Notes: generated by a model not told the origin, from the letters alone. Numbered from the stretch's first letter, positions 22,230 to 36,009 are shown. The stretch: DNA of 64,000 bases from Chlorocebus sabaeus (GCF_047675955.1 NC_132931.1:2604001-2668000), one strand, 5' to 3'. Made by a program: numbers and translations.

Positions 22230-22497
22230 ATCCATAAAAGCTATGCAGGTTGAGTGTTCCTTATCTGAAATTCCTGGGACTAGAAGTGTTTTGGATTTTG
22301 AATTTTTTTTGTGGGGTGGCAGGATGGATTTGAGAGTATTTGCTTTATACTTACTGATTGGGCATCCATCATCCCAAAATCCAAAATCTGAATGCCCCAG
22401 TGAGCATTTCCTTTCCACGTCAGGTTGTCACTCAAAATGTTTCAGATTTTTTAGCATTTCTGATTTCAGACTTTAGGATTAGGGATACTCAACCTGT
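22230..22497 (+). mobile_element. Tigger-type DNA transposon with both ends
   Basis: Left end caggttgagtgttccttatc; right end gattagggatactcaacctg as its inverted repeat. The interior is deleted. The 15 bases before it (tccataaaagctatg) also precede the copy at 21341. Confidence 0.82.
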
Positions 22498-22923
22498 CTA
22501 AAGTAATTCAAATATATATTCAGGTGTACTATCCAAGTTATGGTTTTTCAACTGCCAGTACATGAAATGATTTGGTTGCGTTGGCTCTCATGGCAAGTCT
22601 GGAGGTAAGATGAGCTCTTGGCTGGTGAATGTAGCCACTCAAGATGCCAGGCCTCTATCTAGCTCAGCAACTCTGCAGTTCTCTTGGCTTCTCCTTGTGG
22701 ATACAGGATAGCTGCTACATATTACATCTTCACAGGACAATATGCAAAGCCAGAGCTGTCCCCTTTTAAGAGACAGGAAAACTTTCCCAAGAGACTTACG
22801 ACATTGCATGTCATACCATCTTGAAAAATTATTGTATGGCTTTGCAGATGTTGAAAGTGGCTTCTTAACGCAATCTGAGAGTTATGGCCCTAAAACATTT
22901 TTATTTTTAAAATTTAAATTTTG
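22498..22923. other. Intronic sequence, nothing recognised
   Basis: Unassigned. The last 11 bases are the left target duplication of the next Alu. Confidence 0.5.
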
Positions 22924-23219
22924 GGCCGGGCGCGGTGGCTCAAGCCTGTAATCCCAGCACTTTGGGAGGCCGAGGCGGACGGATCACGAGGTCAGGAGAT
23001 CGAGACCATCCTGGCGAACACGGTGAAACCCCGTCTCTACTAAAAAGTACAAAAAAACTAGCCGGGCGAGGTGGTGGGCGCCTGTAGTCCCAGCTACTCG
23101 GGAGGCTGAGGCAGGAGAATGGCGTGAACCCGGGAGGCAGAGCTTGCAGTGAGCCGAGATCCGGCCACTGCACTCCAGCCTGGGCAACACAGCAAGACTC
23201 CGTCTCAAAAAAAAAAAAA
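22924..23219 (+). mobile_element. AluY, cercopithecoid (YR-like) type, young
   Basis: Very close to consensus, with intact CpGs and an exact target duplication tttaaattttg (22913-22923 and 23220-23230). The variants ctcaagcctg, aaactagccgggcgagg and gatccggccactg mark the AluYR lineage known from Old World monkeys. A recent insertion. Confidence 0.93.
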
Positions 23220-23429
23220 TTTAAATTTTGAATTAATATACAGTTGACATTTGGGGGTGTACCATTCTGTGAATTTTAACATGTGTAGATTCATACACAT
23301 GTACAGATCAACACATTCAAGATACCGCTCAAGAACAGCTTGATCCTTGTTTTGATCAGGTTTTGACACCAAAACAAACCTTATGTTATGTCTTTGTGTC
23401 TAAGTTCATGAGAGATATTGGACCCTAGG

Positions 23430-25270
23430 TGTTTTTTGTTTGTTTGTTTGTTTTTGTAATGTCTTTGGTTTTGGTGTTAGGGCAATGTTAGCTTTATCAA
23501 ATAAACTGAGACAAGTTCCTTTCTCTTTTATTTTCTGGAAGGGATTGTGTAGAATTGGCATTATTTATCCATAAAGAAAAAAATTCTTTAAACGTTTTGG
23601 TAGAATTTGCCAAGGAAGCCGTCTGGACCTGTAGATTTCTTTTTTGGAAAGTTTTAAACTATGAATGCAATGTCTTTAATAGGACTATTTAGGATGTGTC
23701 TCTCTTTGTTGGTGAGTTTTGTGTTATCTGAAAAATCGATCCATTTCCTTTGTCATTCTTGCTAAAGGTTTAGATATTATATCAACCTACATTGAAAACC
23801 ACACCAGACAATGTTATAATTTTGGTTTCAACCATAGAACATTTTGAAAGAACCAAACAGGGTAAGAATAATCTTATATTTACCCATATATTTGCCATTT
23901 CTTATGTTCTAAGTTCCTTTCTGGTATCATTTTATTTCTTTTTCTTTTTTCTTTTCTTTTTTTTTTTGAGATGGAGTCTCACTCTGTCACCCAGATTGAG
24001 TGCAGTGGCACGATCTTGGCTCACTGCAACCTCCATCTCCCTGGTTCTCTCCTGCCTCAGCCTCCCAAGTAACTGGGACTACAGGCATACACCACCATAC
24101 CCAGCTAATTTTTGTATTTTTTAGTAGAGATGAGGTTTCATCATGTTGGCCAGGCTAGTCTCAAACTCCGGACCTCAAGTGATCCACCAACCTTGGCCAA
24201 AGTGCTGGGATCACAGGCGTGAGCCACTGTGACCAGCCCTAGTATCATTTTCTTTCTTTCTGGAGAACATCCTTTAAAATTTTTTTTTTGAGCAGGTGTG
24301 CTAACAATGAATTCCTTTTCTTTTCTTCATTGGAAAATGTCTCCATTTTGACTGCATTCCTGAAGGTTGTTTCCACCGGATGTAGAATTCTGAGTTGATG
24401 GTTTTTATCTCTTGGCTCTTTAACAATGTTGTTCCACTTCCTTCTGGTCTCAGTGTTTTATGATGAGAAATGTATATCATTGGAATCATTGCTTTCGGTT
24501 GGTAATGCGTCATTTATTTCTAACTGATTGCAAGATGTTTTTCTTTGTCTTTATTCTTCAGCAATTTGATTATGATATGTCCGAGGATTTCATTATTTTA
24601 GATTTATCCTATTTGGGGTTTTAAGGGCTTGGTGAATCTGTTGGTTTATTTCTATTGAGAAATTTAGAAAGTTTTTGGCTATATTTCTTTAAACATTTTT
24701 TCTTCTCTGCAGCCTTTCTCATCTCCTTTTGTGACTCTGATAGTAGCAACATTAATCACAGAATAAGAGGAGAAAGACTCACACCTTTTATTGATCTGTC
24801 TTCAAATTCACTAGCTCTTCTGTCACCTCCATTTCTACATTGAGCTGAGCGTCTTTGCTGTTACTGGGTTTTTTTTTTTTTTGTTTTTTTGTTTTTTTTT
24901 TTTAGTTCTGAAATTTCCATTGTAGTCTTGTTTATATCATTTATTTATTTGTCAAGACTTTCTATTTTCCCATTCCTCTCAAGACGATTTGCAAATGAGA
25001 GGAGTGGAAAGATAGAAAAAGACAAAGACCCCTCAACAAAGAAAGAAATTATATAAATAAGAACACAGTGTTAATGGTTTCATTAACATCTTTTTCAGAC
25101 AATTCCAACAACTGTGTCAGTAGCATGTGTTTTCTTATACAGGTCAAAATTTCCTGCTTCTTCATTTGCTGATTAATCATGTATTATAGTCTGGACATTT
25201 TGAATATTATGTTGTGATGCCCTGACTCTTCTTTAAATCTTCCAGAGAACGTTGATATTTTTGTTTAAGC
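23430..25270 (-). mobile_element. Old L1M/HAL1-type LINE, antisense, split by Alu
   Basis: 23450-23795 matches the reverse-transcriptase region read backwards (ttggtgttagggcaatgtta, gattgtgtagaattggcatt). 24240-24960 matches the ORF1 region (gattatgatatgtccgagga, ttggggttttaagggcttgg). The AluS at 23952-24238 is an insertion. Open frames are short and degraded. Right boundary uncertain. Confidence 0.65.
23952..24238 (-). mobile_element. AluS, full length
   Basis: Target duplication ctggtatcatttt on the left and ctagtatcatttt on the right. It has a short deletion in the right monomer (gagtgcagtgg follows cacccagattg). Confidence 0.95.
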
Positions 25271-25419
25271 AGGCAAATTGAGTTGGTTAGGTGCAGGCTG
25301 AAAATTCTGACCAGCTTTCTTAGGATTGTGGTCTGTTCGGTTTTGCAAGGCTTTGCAAGGCTATTCAGATCTCTTCTGCTCATTGGCCATTCTGGGAGTT
25401 GTGTAGTACTTTGTTCCGC

Positions 25420-25850
25420 TGAGTTAGTTGTTGCTATAGAGGAGTTTGCCTTGCTAAGGAGAAATGCCTGAAACTGAGTAATTTATAAAGAAAACAGGTT
25501 TATTTGGCTCACAGTTCTGTAGGCTGTACAAGAAGCATGGCACCACATCTGCTTAGCTTCTGGTGAGACCTCAGGAAGTTTTCAGCCATAGCGGAAAGGA
25601 AGGAGAGCTGGTGTGTCTCAAACCAAGGGAAGGGAGCAAGAGAGAAGGGGGAGATCCCAGACTCTTCTAAACAGCCAGATCTTACATGACTCACTACCAC
25701 GCATCATGGTGAGTAGGGCACCAAGTCATTTACGAAGGATCTATCACCATGGTCCAACATCTCCCACAGGCCCCAAGTTCAACATTGGGGGTCACATTCC
25801 AACATGAGATTTGAAGGGGACAAATGTCCAAACCATCTCACATGTTTTGT
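25420..25850 (-). mobile_element. MST/MLT-type LTR (ERVL-MaLR), antisense
   Basis: gagtaatttataaagaaaac, ctcacagttctgtaggctgt, agcatggcaccacatctgct and acatgagatttgaaggggac follow the antisense MaLR LTR order. No internal sequence. Confidence 0.8.
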
Positions 25851-27666
25851 AGTTTTCAGAGTCTAGGGCATGCTGTTTAGGGTTAGACAGGCATGAACAA
25901 CTTCAGGTGAGCCCAGGATTTCATACACAAAATGATGGGGTAGCTTTGCCAACCTCTTCACTCTCCAAGACCTCCTTGGTACTATCCATTTCTTTAGGAC
26001 TCTACTTTTCATTCCTATGTCCAGCAAGCTGAGGCTTTATTTGTCCTACTCTTATGCATACTTTCCTTGGCTGTATCAGCTTCCTGATCCAAGCTACAAG
26101 AGAACAGAAAGAGAAAAAGGCGTCAGGCATTTGTTCCTACTCGAGACAATGGTTCCCTGATCAGGGAAGGCTTCCTGGAGCTCTCACGATCCACGCCCAT
26201 GCCCACTGCCAGGAGTCTTTAGCATTGCATCTAGCTGGGAGGGGGGTACTCAAGGAAAAAGTATAGTAAACTCTTTGCTGGTTTGGTGGTGCTTTAAATT
26301 CAGATCTTCTTCTCCAAATCACCTGCTACTACGACTTACTTCTCAGAATCCCCAAATAGCTGTCCCATGCGTTCTCTGCGTGTTCCACAGCTGCCATCAG
26401 TGGAAAGAAGCAGGGTACAGTGTTGCTTCCTCTATCCGTCATCAGAAACTCTTAGAAATTTTTCATGGGTTTTTTTCAACCTAAGTAGTTAATTGAATGT
26501 TTTCTCATAAATGAGGTCACTATAACCAAGTTATGGGAAATTATGGGAGGAGTGGGATTGTAAAATACCGAGTGAATGCCACAAGAACTCACCAAAAATT
26601 GGGATGTCAGCTATCATGAGTCTTTTACTGTGGGTACCCGGAGTTCACAATTGACAATCATTTGCAACCTTGAAAGCTAAGCTCTGAAACCGATTATAGT
26701 TCAATTTCCTTTTGGAAATATTGTGCTTCTAACAAGATTTGAGAGCAAGGTAATTTCCAAGTAGTTTCTTTTCAATTTAGCCTGAAGTATGGACATAGTG
26801 GCTTTTTCTTTCATAAAACTTTTGCCAAGGCAAGAATGAGGATTGGGAGTTCCTAAGTATTAGGGATTCTCAGGGTTTGATTCAGTTTGCCCATATTTTC
26901 TTGACATGAGTTATTGAAGGAATCTTCATCCCTACGGCTGTCATTTGAGCATTCCTTTTGTATACCATCCGTATCATACCATTGCTAATGAAGACCAGGT
27001 AAGTGGCAGGAGAAGGTAATCCCTCTGATCTATTTTAGGAGGTCTAGAGCTTGGAAAGAGATAAATGGAGAAAGATTTGTGAAGACCGTAGATGGAATGA
27101 CATTCCTAAGAGTGGTTTGTTCATTTTCCTTGATAAAGGTTTTTGAAAGTGACCATTTAAAAGGAATCCGTTCTGCACATCTCTTGTGAATCCCAGAAGT
27201 TTTCAACTGCTTAATCCATTTCTAAAGTTTTAGTTTAAAAATATAATTGAAAGTGGATATTCATAATCCAGGAAGCATAACATTTAGGTTTAAGTCCAAG
27301 TTTAAAACCTTGAATCTTCAACGAAATGGAAACATGTCAAAATGATTACACTTCCCCCTGTTGACAGCTGGGTTTTACAACCAGACAGCGTTCTTCGTTT
27401 TGGACTTTTGTTTTTTTTAATGCAGAATGCTGTGGCTTCTTTTGTGCATCACTGTCCTTTTGCACTGCATTGCAACTCAGCATCCCTAGTGCCTATGATC
27501 TATATGGGCAAAGGCATATTTTTCAAAGAGAGCTTGTGAAGTTATTCTTCTCCACTATTTCAGTTCAGAGCTTACCGTCTTCCAAAGTCCTGCCCCCTTG
27601 GCCCTCTGCCCAGGTGCCCAGGGTGTGGACAGACACGCTTGGGTGTTCCCTAAAGACTCTAGCTTG
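25851..27666. other. Intronic sequence, nothing recognised
   Basis: 1.8 kb nearly free of identifiable repeats. One of the longest such stretches here, but no exon-like segment was recognised. Confidence 0.5.
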
Positions 27667-27965
27667 TTGGCTGAGTGTGGTTGCTCACGCCTGTAATCCC
27701 AGCACTTTGGGAGGCCGAGGTGGGCAGATCACCTGAGGTCAGGAGTTCGAGACCAGTCTGACCAACATGGTGAAACCCTGTCTCTACTAAAAATACAAAA
27801 AAATAGCTGGGTATGGTGGTGGGCACCTGTAATCCCAGCTACTTGAGAGGCTAAGGCAGGAGAATCTCTTGAACCCGGGAGGTGGAGGTTGCAGTGAGCT
27901 GAGATCACGCCACTGCACTCCAGCCTGGACGACAGTGCAAGACTCCATCTCAAAAAAAAAAAAAA
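27667..27965 (+). mobile_element. AluS, full length
   Basis: Target duplication agactctagcttgtt on the left and agattccagcttgtt on the right. Confidence 0.96.
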
Positions 27966-29036
27966 GATTCCAGCTTGTTGCAGCTTCTAGCCACCCCCAG
28001 CAGCCACTAAGAAATATTTACTCCCACTTTTTACTCAAGCGAGTTAATTTCTAGAGGTGAAACAATTGCACTTAAAATCATCCAGGGTCTCATCTGGATA
28101 AGACTGGTAGCACATACAGGTATTTAATGTGGCGTGATTATTTAATATGTGGTGTAGTGGTGCGGCCCCAGAAGAGCAATTTTCTATACAATTCTAATTT
28201 TGCATGAAATGATCCGGATGGTGGTTGTATAACATTCCGGATAATATGGGTTGGTGCCAAGTGACATCTTAACTTCTGCACAACTTGGAAAACTGTGCTG
28301 CGTGTTCTATAGAGGAAATTATCAGCATTCAGCAGCAGTATTTGCTTGCCAGAACTATTACCCCTCAAGAACACTTTCATGTAGACACTCGAAGGCATGA
28401 AAAAGAGAAATAACTTCCTGTTCTATTACAAACATATTTCATGCCAATACAGAAACGATAAGACCACACCAAAATAGGGGATCGGTGGAGAAATATATGG
28501 CTTTCTGTAAGGTGTCATAGAACCAATTTTATTATGAAGAGGTTTTTTTGTTTTCATTTTTGTTTTTCCCACTAAGCCTTTTGCACTCATTATTGTAAAT
28601 AGTTTTAATAACATGTGTAATCTTCACAATACAATATCAAGTAAAAAGGACTGGAAAACATAATATTAATTATTTTGTTTATTTGCTTAGAAGAAAATGA
28701 GGAGAAAATGCACATATGTTATTTCTGGGCAGTGGGTTGATTTTTCTTTTCCTATTTATATTCCTTATTCTTTTCCATTTTTCACTGTTACAAATAGTGT
28801 TACGATAAACAGCATGATGCAGAAATCTTTGTCCAAATTTCTGAACACTTCATCGGGACAGATTCCAGAAAAGGAATTATTGAATCAAAAAAAAAAAAAA
28901 AAAAGGAACTTTTTATCTAAATGCCACTGCCAAATTAGTATCCAGAAAGTCCAAACCCATGTTTGTTACCATCAGTATTAGTGAGAAGACTCAGCAAACT
29001 GTGTACTCTCAGTCTTTTCACTTAAAAATAAAATCT
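27966..29036. other. Intronic sequence, nothing recognised
   Basis: A kilobase without an assigned repeat, apart from an 18-base A tract at 28888-28905. Confidence 0.5.
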
Positions 29037-29340
29037 GGCCAGGCTTCATGGCTCAAGCTTGTAATACCAGCATTTTGGGAGGTCAAAATGGGAGGATTAC
29101 TTCAGGCCAGGCCTTCAAGACCAGTCTGGGCAACACAGTGAGACCCTATCTCTACAAACATTTTTTAAAAACAGCTGGGCTTGGTGGCATGTGCTTGTAA
29201 TCCCAGCTACTAGGGAGGCTGAGGCAGGAGGGGCACTTGAGGCCAGGAATTTGAGGCTGTAATGATCTATGATCATGCCACTGCACTCCGGCCAAGGTGA
29301 CAGAGTGGGACCTTGTTTTTAAAACAAACAAAACAACGAC
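29037..29340 (+). mobile_element. AluJ, near full length
   Basis: Diverged J copy with a tail rewritten as aaacaaacaaaacaacgac. Confidence 0.92.
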
Positions 29341-29384
29341 GACAAAAACGAAATAACGTTGCATACTGAGGATATGGAACATGC

Positions 29385-30880
29385 TAGCTCACTGTTGCTT
29401 TAATTTGCATTTATTTTCATATTATTGAAGTTGAACATTTTCTATGTGTTTAATATTTGTATTTGTCTTTTGTGGATTATCTGTTTGTATCTTTTAGTAT
29501 TCATCTTTCAATGAATTTCTTCGTATTTGAAGAATGCTATTCTTTTGCCATATTCATTGCATAGAGTTTTCTGAGATTATTGCTAAGCATCTAATTTAGT
29601 CTCTGATGTATGTTAGCAAGTCTGTGAATCTTTATTTTTTGTTATTCCTTTATTGATTTTAAGCTTAGATAAGATTTTCTTCATTTTACCTATGTATTTC
29701 TCTAATTTTTTATCCTCTAATTTGTGTTCTAGAGTAAAATGCCAAGTGAGGAATAAAATTGATTTTTCCTTTCAAATTCTTAACCTGTCTTTTCAGCACC
29801 GTTTGTTAACTAAGCCTCTTTTCTTCATTCGATTATTTCTGTTTATTATCTTTATTTACTAGGGCTTATTTCTGAATTGTCCTGTTTTGTTTATCTCCTA
29901 CTTAGCCCTCATCAGTACTTTTTTATTGTAGTTTTATAATAGATTTTATTACTAGATGTAGCATTATGGTCCTTAATTACTTTTAGAGGTTTTCTTTCCT
30001 GCTCATTCTTCCAAATGACCAATTCACTGGGACATTTTCAAAAAAAATTCCATAGGGATTTTTCCTGAAATTGCATTAAACATATCCATTAATTTAGAAA
30101 GAATAAAAATTGTTAGAATAATCCTTCTGCCAGGATGCATGGTATTCTTTTATGTTTTCTTTTAAAGGCTTTAAAACTATCTAACTAAAGTTGTATAGGT
30201 TTCTTCATATGGGTCCTAAATGTCATTTTGCTTTTTTAAATAGAGACAGGGTCTTGCTCTGTTGCCCAGGCTGGATTGCAGTGGTGCGATCATAGCTCAC
30301 TGCAGCCTCAGCTCCTGAGCTCAAGCAATCCTCCTGCCTCAGCCTCCTGAGTAGTTGGGACTATGGGTGTGTGCCACCAAGACAGGCTACTTGTTAAAAT
30401 TTTTTTATTTTTTGTGGAAATGAGGTCTTGCTATGTTGCCTAGGCTGGTTTCAAACTCCTAGCCTCAAGCAATCCTCCTGCCTCGGCCCCCCAAAGCATT
30501 AGCATTACAGGCGTGAGCCGCTGAGCTTGGTGCTAAATGTCATAAACTAGTAATTTTTCAAGAAAATTACTCATTTCACAAAAGTTTTAAAATGTGTTTG
30601 CTTTCAGTTATATAAAGGACAATATTTTATCATTGTTATCTCCTCTGTATTTGTTGCTAGTTTTTCTCAGTTGCAATTTTATTTGAATCTTTCTAGATTA
30701 GATTTGTTAATTATTCATATGTTTTATAGTTTTCTCAAAGAATCCTCTTTTTCTTGCAACGGTGATGACCATATCTATTTGTGTATTTCCCAATTAACTA
30801 ATTCTGCCATTCCCTTAATTCTGTCCTTACCCCCTTACCATGTTTATGTTTAACTTTTCTAAGCTTTAATTTCCTGGTTA
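29385..30880 (-). mobile_element. Old L1M, antisense, split by AluJ
   Basis: Wording of antisense L1 ORF2: gcattaaacatatccattaa, gtagttttataatagatttt, ttttctcaaagaatcctctt. The part 30540-30880 is paralogous, in direct orientation, to 34900-35240. Heavily mutated. Confidence 0.65.
30238..30530 (-). mobile_element. AluJ, near full length
   Basis: J wording (tcctgagctcaagcaatcct, ggtttcaaactcctagcctc); no long T tract remains. Confidence 0.93.
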
Positions 30881-31094
30881 TTTATGTCTTTATTTGCATT
30901 GGGGTTACTTTTTCTGTTGTTTAATCAGCCTCTGTTAATCTTTACCAGCCTGGTTAAAATGATGGATCCTGGAGTTCGACTGCCGAGTTCAGAACCCCCA
31001 CCTCACCCTGCCCCACCCAGCCCCAGGCCTGGCCCGTGCAAACTGAGCATAAGCTCTTCTGATGTCCACTTCCTGTTTTAGGACATGAAATAAT

Positions 31095-31200
31095 AATAAT
31101 ATCCACCTCGTTAGTGTGGTGTGAGGATTAAATGAGTTAACTCATGTACTATGATGCCTGGCAGACAGAAAATGCTCCGTGGATGTCAGCGATCATAAAC
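31095..31200 (+). mobile_element. MIR remnant
   Basis: gtgaggattaaatgagttaa and atgatgcctggcagacagaa match the MIR 3' half. Confidence 0.7.
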
Positions 31201-31339
31201 AGCATTTCTCCTCCATCTGTTCTTTTGTTGTTTCTTTGGAATTCCTGTCCTCATCAGGTTAGATCTCAGGGATCTTAGTCTCCAGGTCTCTCAGCTTTTA
31301 CCTCCCGGTCTCTAGCTCTGTGGTTTCTGTTTTGTTTTG

Positions 31340-31715
31340 TTTAATTTTTATTTTAGGTTCCGGAGTACATGTGCAGGTTTGTTATGATAGGTAAAGTCAT
31401 ATCACAGGGGTTTATTGTACAGATTATTTTGTCACCCATGTAGTAAACCTAGTACCCAATAGTTATCTGCGGTACTGTCTCTCCTTCATCTTCGAGTAGG
31501 CCCCAGCATCTGTTGTTCCCCTCTTTGTGTCCATGGGTTCTCATCATTTAGCTCCCACTTATAAGTAAGAACATACAGTATTTGGTTTTCTATTCCTGCA
31601 TTAGTTTGCTAAGGATAATAGCTTCCAGCTCCATTCATGTTCCTGTAAAAGCCATGATCTCATTCTTTTTTATGGCTGCATAGTATTCCATGATGTATAT
31701 ATGTACATACATGCA
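31340..31715 (-). mobile_element. L1 3' end, antisense, truncated
   Basis: ggttccggagtacatgtgca at the tail end to tatggctgcatagtattcca at the break. Covers about the last 375 bases of an L1. It abuts a second L1 of opposite orientation. Confidence 0.9.
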
Positions 31716-32455
31716 CCCAACAAGCATATAGAAAAAGCTCAGTATCACTGACCATTAGAAAAATGTAAATCAAAACCACAGTGAGATACCATCTCATACC
31801 AGTCAGAATGGCTATTATGAAAAAGTCAAAAATAACTATACTGCTGGTGGGAATGTAAACTAGTACAGCTGCTATGGAAAACAGTGTGGAGATTCCTTAA
31901 AGAACTAAAAGTAGAACTACCATTTGATCCAGCAATCCCACTACTGGGTATCTACCCAGAGGAAAAGAAGTCATTTTATGAAAAAGATACTTGCGCACGC
32001 GTGTTTATAGCAGCACAATTCGCAATGCCCATCAGTCAAAGAGTGGATAAAGAAAGTGTGGTATATACCTGTATATATGATGGAATACTACTCAACCATA
32101 AAAAGGAATGAATTAACAACATTTGCAATGACCTGGATGAGATTAGAGACTATTACTCTAAGTGAAGTAACTCAGGAATGGAAAACCAAACATCGTATCT
32201 TCTCACTGATATGTAAGAGCTAAGCTAGGAGGACACAATGGTGTAAGAATGATACGATGGACTTTGGGGACCTGGGGGAAAGGGTGGGAGGGGGACAAGG
32301 GATAAAAGACAACAAATATGGTGCAGTGTATACTGCTCAGGTGATGGGTGCAGCATAATCTCACAAATCTCCACTAAAAAATGTACTCATGTAATCAAAT
32401 ACCACCTGTACCCCAATAACTTATGGAAAAATAAAATAAAAAAAAAATAAACTTT
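31716..32455 (+). mobile_element. L1 (PB/MA-age) ORF2 C-terminus and 3' UTR
   Basis: Sense L1 from aaatcaaaaccacagtgaga through the end of ORF2 to the tail. An open stretch at 31884-32111 still reads as the ORF2 C-terminal region (LPFDPAIPLLGIYP motif, then EEKKSFYEKDT) before it is cut short. The wording agaggaaaagaagtcatttt fits L1PB/L1MA-age elements rather than the youngest L1PA. Confidence 0.9.
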
Positions 32456-32494
32456 GATAAAGGTTGCAAAAGAAAACTGAAGTTGCTACATAGA

Positions 32495-33000
32495 TCTAAA
32501 AAAAAAAAAAAATGACAGATGCTGGTAAGGTTGGGGAGTAAAGGGAACACTCCTATGCTGTTGGTGAGAGTGTAAACTTTTTGGTTTTTTTTTTTTTTTG
32601 AGACGGAGTCTCACTCTGTCGCCCAGGCTGGAGTGCAGTGGTGCGATCTTGGCTCACTGCAAGCTCCGCCTCCCGGGTTCACGCCATTCTCCTGCCTCAG
32701 CCTCCCGAGTAGCTGGGACGACAGGCGCCCACCACCTCGCCCGGCTAGTTTTTTTGTACTTTTTAGTAGAGACGGGGTTTCACCGTGTTCGCCAGGATGG
32801 TCTCAATCTCCTGACCTTGTGATCCGTCCGCCTCGGCCTCCCAAAGTGCTGGGATTACAGGCGTGAACCACTGTGCCCGGTGAGAGTGTAAATTAGTTCA
32901 ACCCTTGTGGAAGGCAGTGTGGCCATTCCTCAAAGAGCTACAAACAGAACTGCCATTCAACCCACCACTCCCATTACTAGGTGTATACTCTGAGTTATTG
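32495..33000 (+). mobile_element. Old L1 ORF2 fragment, split by AluY
   Basis: ttggtgagagtgtaaactt, then after the Alu gtaaattagttcaacccttg, ggaaggcagtgtggccattc and ccattcaacccaccactccc. It belongs to an older L1 than the one just upstream. Confidence 0.8.
32590..32880 (-). mobile_element. AluY, cercopithecoid (YR-like) type
   Basis: Antisense copy with cacctcgcccggctagtttt and the AluY 5' wording. The target duplication (tgagagtgtaaactt at 32565-32579, tgagagtgtaaatta from 32881) is one or two bases off. Second copy supporting an Old World monkey source. Confidence 0.93.
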
Positions 33001-33136
33001 TTCTGTGCCGACCAGCTGGTAATTTCAGAGTGTCTGTGAATCTGCATAGTTGAAAATCATGCTTTTTAGTTTCTGGGAGTCTTTGGTGTACTCTGGTTCC
33101 ACTCTTTGGGAGCACATATTCCTTTCATTTGTTTGT

Positions 33137-34229
<1,093 letters not shown>

Positions 34230-35260
34230 TAGTGATCATCTTGTCTTACGAATTCCTTCAGTCATCTTTCTCACTTGTATCTCAAGTCATAATATTGGCC
34301 AGAACACGGCGAACAACATTGAATAAAAATGATAGTGAGCGTCCTTGGGGCATTGCTTATTTTAATGGAAATTCCTCTGGTGTAGGAGAATATGCTTCTG
34401 CCTTGAGAGAGATCACTCTTACTTTGTCGAGAAAGGATTATTCTTGTCCTCGTTCTAAAAAGTCCTGAAGGAATCTTATATTTTCCCCAGCACTGTTTGC
34501 AGTTTCCATAGAGATCACCAAACTTTTTATTATGTTATTGATTTGATTTCATATATGGATTGATTTTTCTAGTGTTAAATTGTACTCAAGTCCTGAAATG
34601 ATCTGTACTTGACCATGGTCAGCTATGTTTGGAGCATATTTTAAATTAGATTTTCCAGTTCCAGCTTTAGGGTTTTTGCATATGAGATGTGTTGGTTGGT
34701 TTTCTTTTGCGTATTTTTGTATGAGAGTTATGTTAACTTTTCCACTTTTTCTTCATCCCGTAACAGTTAATATAACATGACGAGTGTCTACTTCTCAACA
34801 ACAGGAAAAAACTCAGATATAGTTTTTCCTAATTTGAGAAGCTTTTCAGGTATTTTTAAAAAATAGTTTATCAGTTTTAGAAATCTGATTTCATTGTTTT
34901 TCTGCATTTTCTTTTTTTAATGAATCTTTTTTTAATAAAGTCATTAGTTTCACAAAAAATCTAAAATAGATTAGCTTTTGGTTATACAAAGTACAATATT
35001 TTATCTCTTCTATATTTGTAGCTGCATAGCTTTTCTCAGTTGTAATTATATTTTCTTCTTTCTGGGTTAGATTTGTCAATCATTCATATATTTTATAGTT
35101 TTCTCAAATAATTCTGTTTTTTGATAAAATGCGTATATATTATTTGTGAAGTTCCCAATTAACGAATTCTACCATCACCATAATTATATCATCACCCCAT
35201 TATCTTTGTGTCTAAGTTTTCTAAATTTTTAAAAGAGTTTTCTTTACAAATAATAAAATA
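34230..35260 (-). mobile_element. Old L1M, antisense
   Basis: Antisense L1 ORF2 wording: ttgaataaaaatgatagtga, ggcattgcttattttaatgg, agggtttttgcatatgagat. The right part aligns with 30540-30880. Confidence 0.65.
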
Positions 35261-35299
35261 ATATTTATTTATTTATTTATTTATTTATGTATTTATTTA
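35261..35299. repeat. (TTTA)n microsatellite
   Basis: About nine TTTA units with one TGTA; the expanded tail of the adjoining antisense Alu. Confidence 0.95.
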
Positions 35300-35572
35300 T
35301 TGTGGTGGAGTCTTACTCTGTCACCCAGGCTGGGATGCAGTGGCACAATCTCGGCTCACTGCAACCTCCATCTCCCGGGTTCATGCGATTCTCCTGTCTC
35401 AGCCTCCCAAGTAGCTGAGATTACACCCTGCTTGGCTAATTTTTGTATTTTTTTAGTAGAAAGGAGGTTTCACCATGTTGGCCCAGCTGGTCTCGAACTC
35501 CTGACCTCAAATGTTCCTCCCACCTTGTCCTCCCAAAGTGCTGGGATTACAGGCGTGAGCCACCAAACCCAG
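35300..35572 (-). mobile_element. AluS, shortened
   Basis: Has a deletion of about 15 bases in the right monomer (gagattacaccctgcttggc). Confidence 0.94.
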
Positions 35573-36009
35573 CCCAAAATAATGAAATTATCTTAACGCT
35601 ATGAATTACCTCTGAGAATAACTTTGATTAATACCTACATATTTGAGTTATGTAATTTTCTCACTGTCGTTTTCTTTAAAAGATGTTGTCTTGCATTTGT
35701 ATTCTTCATTGATCAGGAGAGTGGTTTCCATTGCAGAGTGATCTAGGGCTCTCTGCTTGAATGTTTACTATAATATTAAATCCTAGTTTCTTTGGGTTTG
35801 AGTAGGAGAATGAGATTTGTATATTTCAGCTTTGAAAAATTGGTTGTTTTTTTGTGTGATCTAGCATACAATCCTGTTTTTATAAGTGTTTCATGAATGT
35901 TTTAAAAGGTGTAGCCTTTTTTTCCTACGGCATTCTGTATATTACCTCTTATTTTACCATGTGTATAGCTAATAATCTAGTAATTGCCATTGTACTGCTG
36001 AAATTCTCA
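35573..36009. other. Intronic sequence, nothing recognised
   Basis: AT-rich, unassigned. Confidence 0.5.

Noticed and set aside
31884..32111. 75-codon frame with clear protein similarity
   Set aside because: It is the decayed C-terminal part of L1 ORF2, not a host gene.
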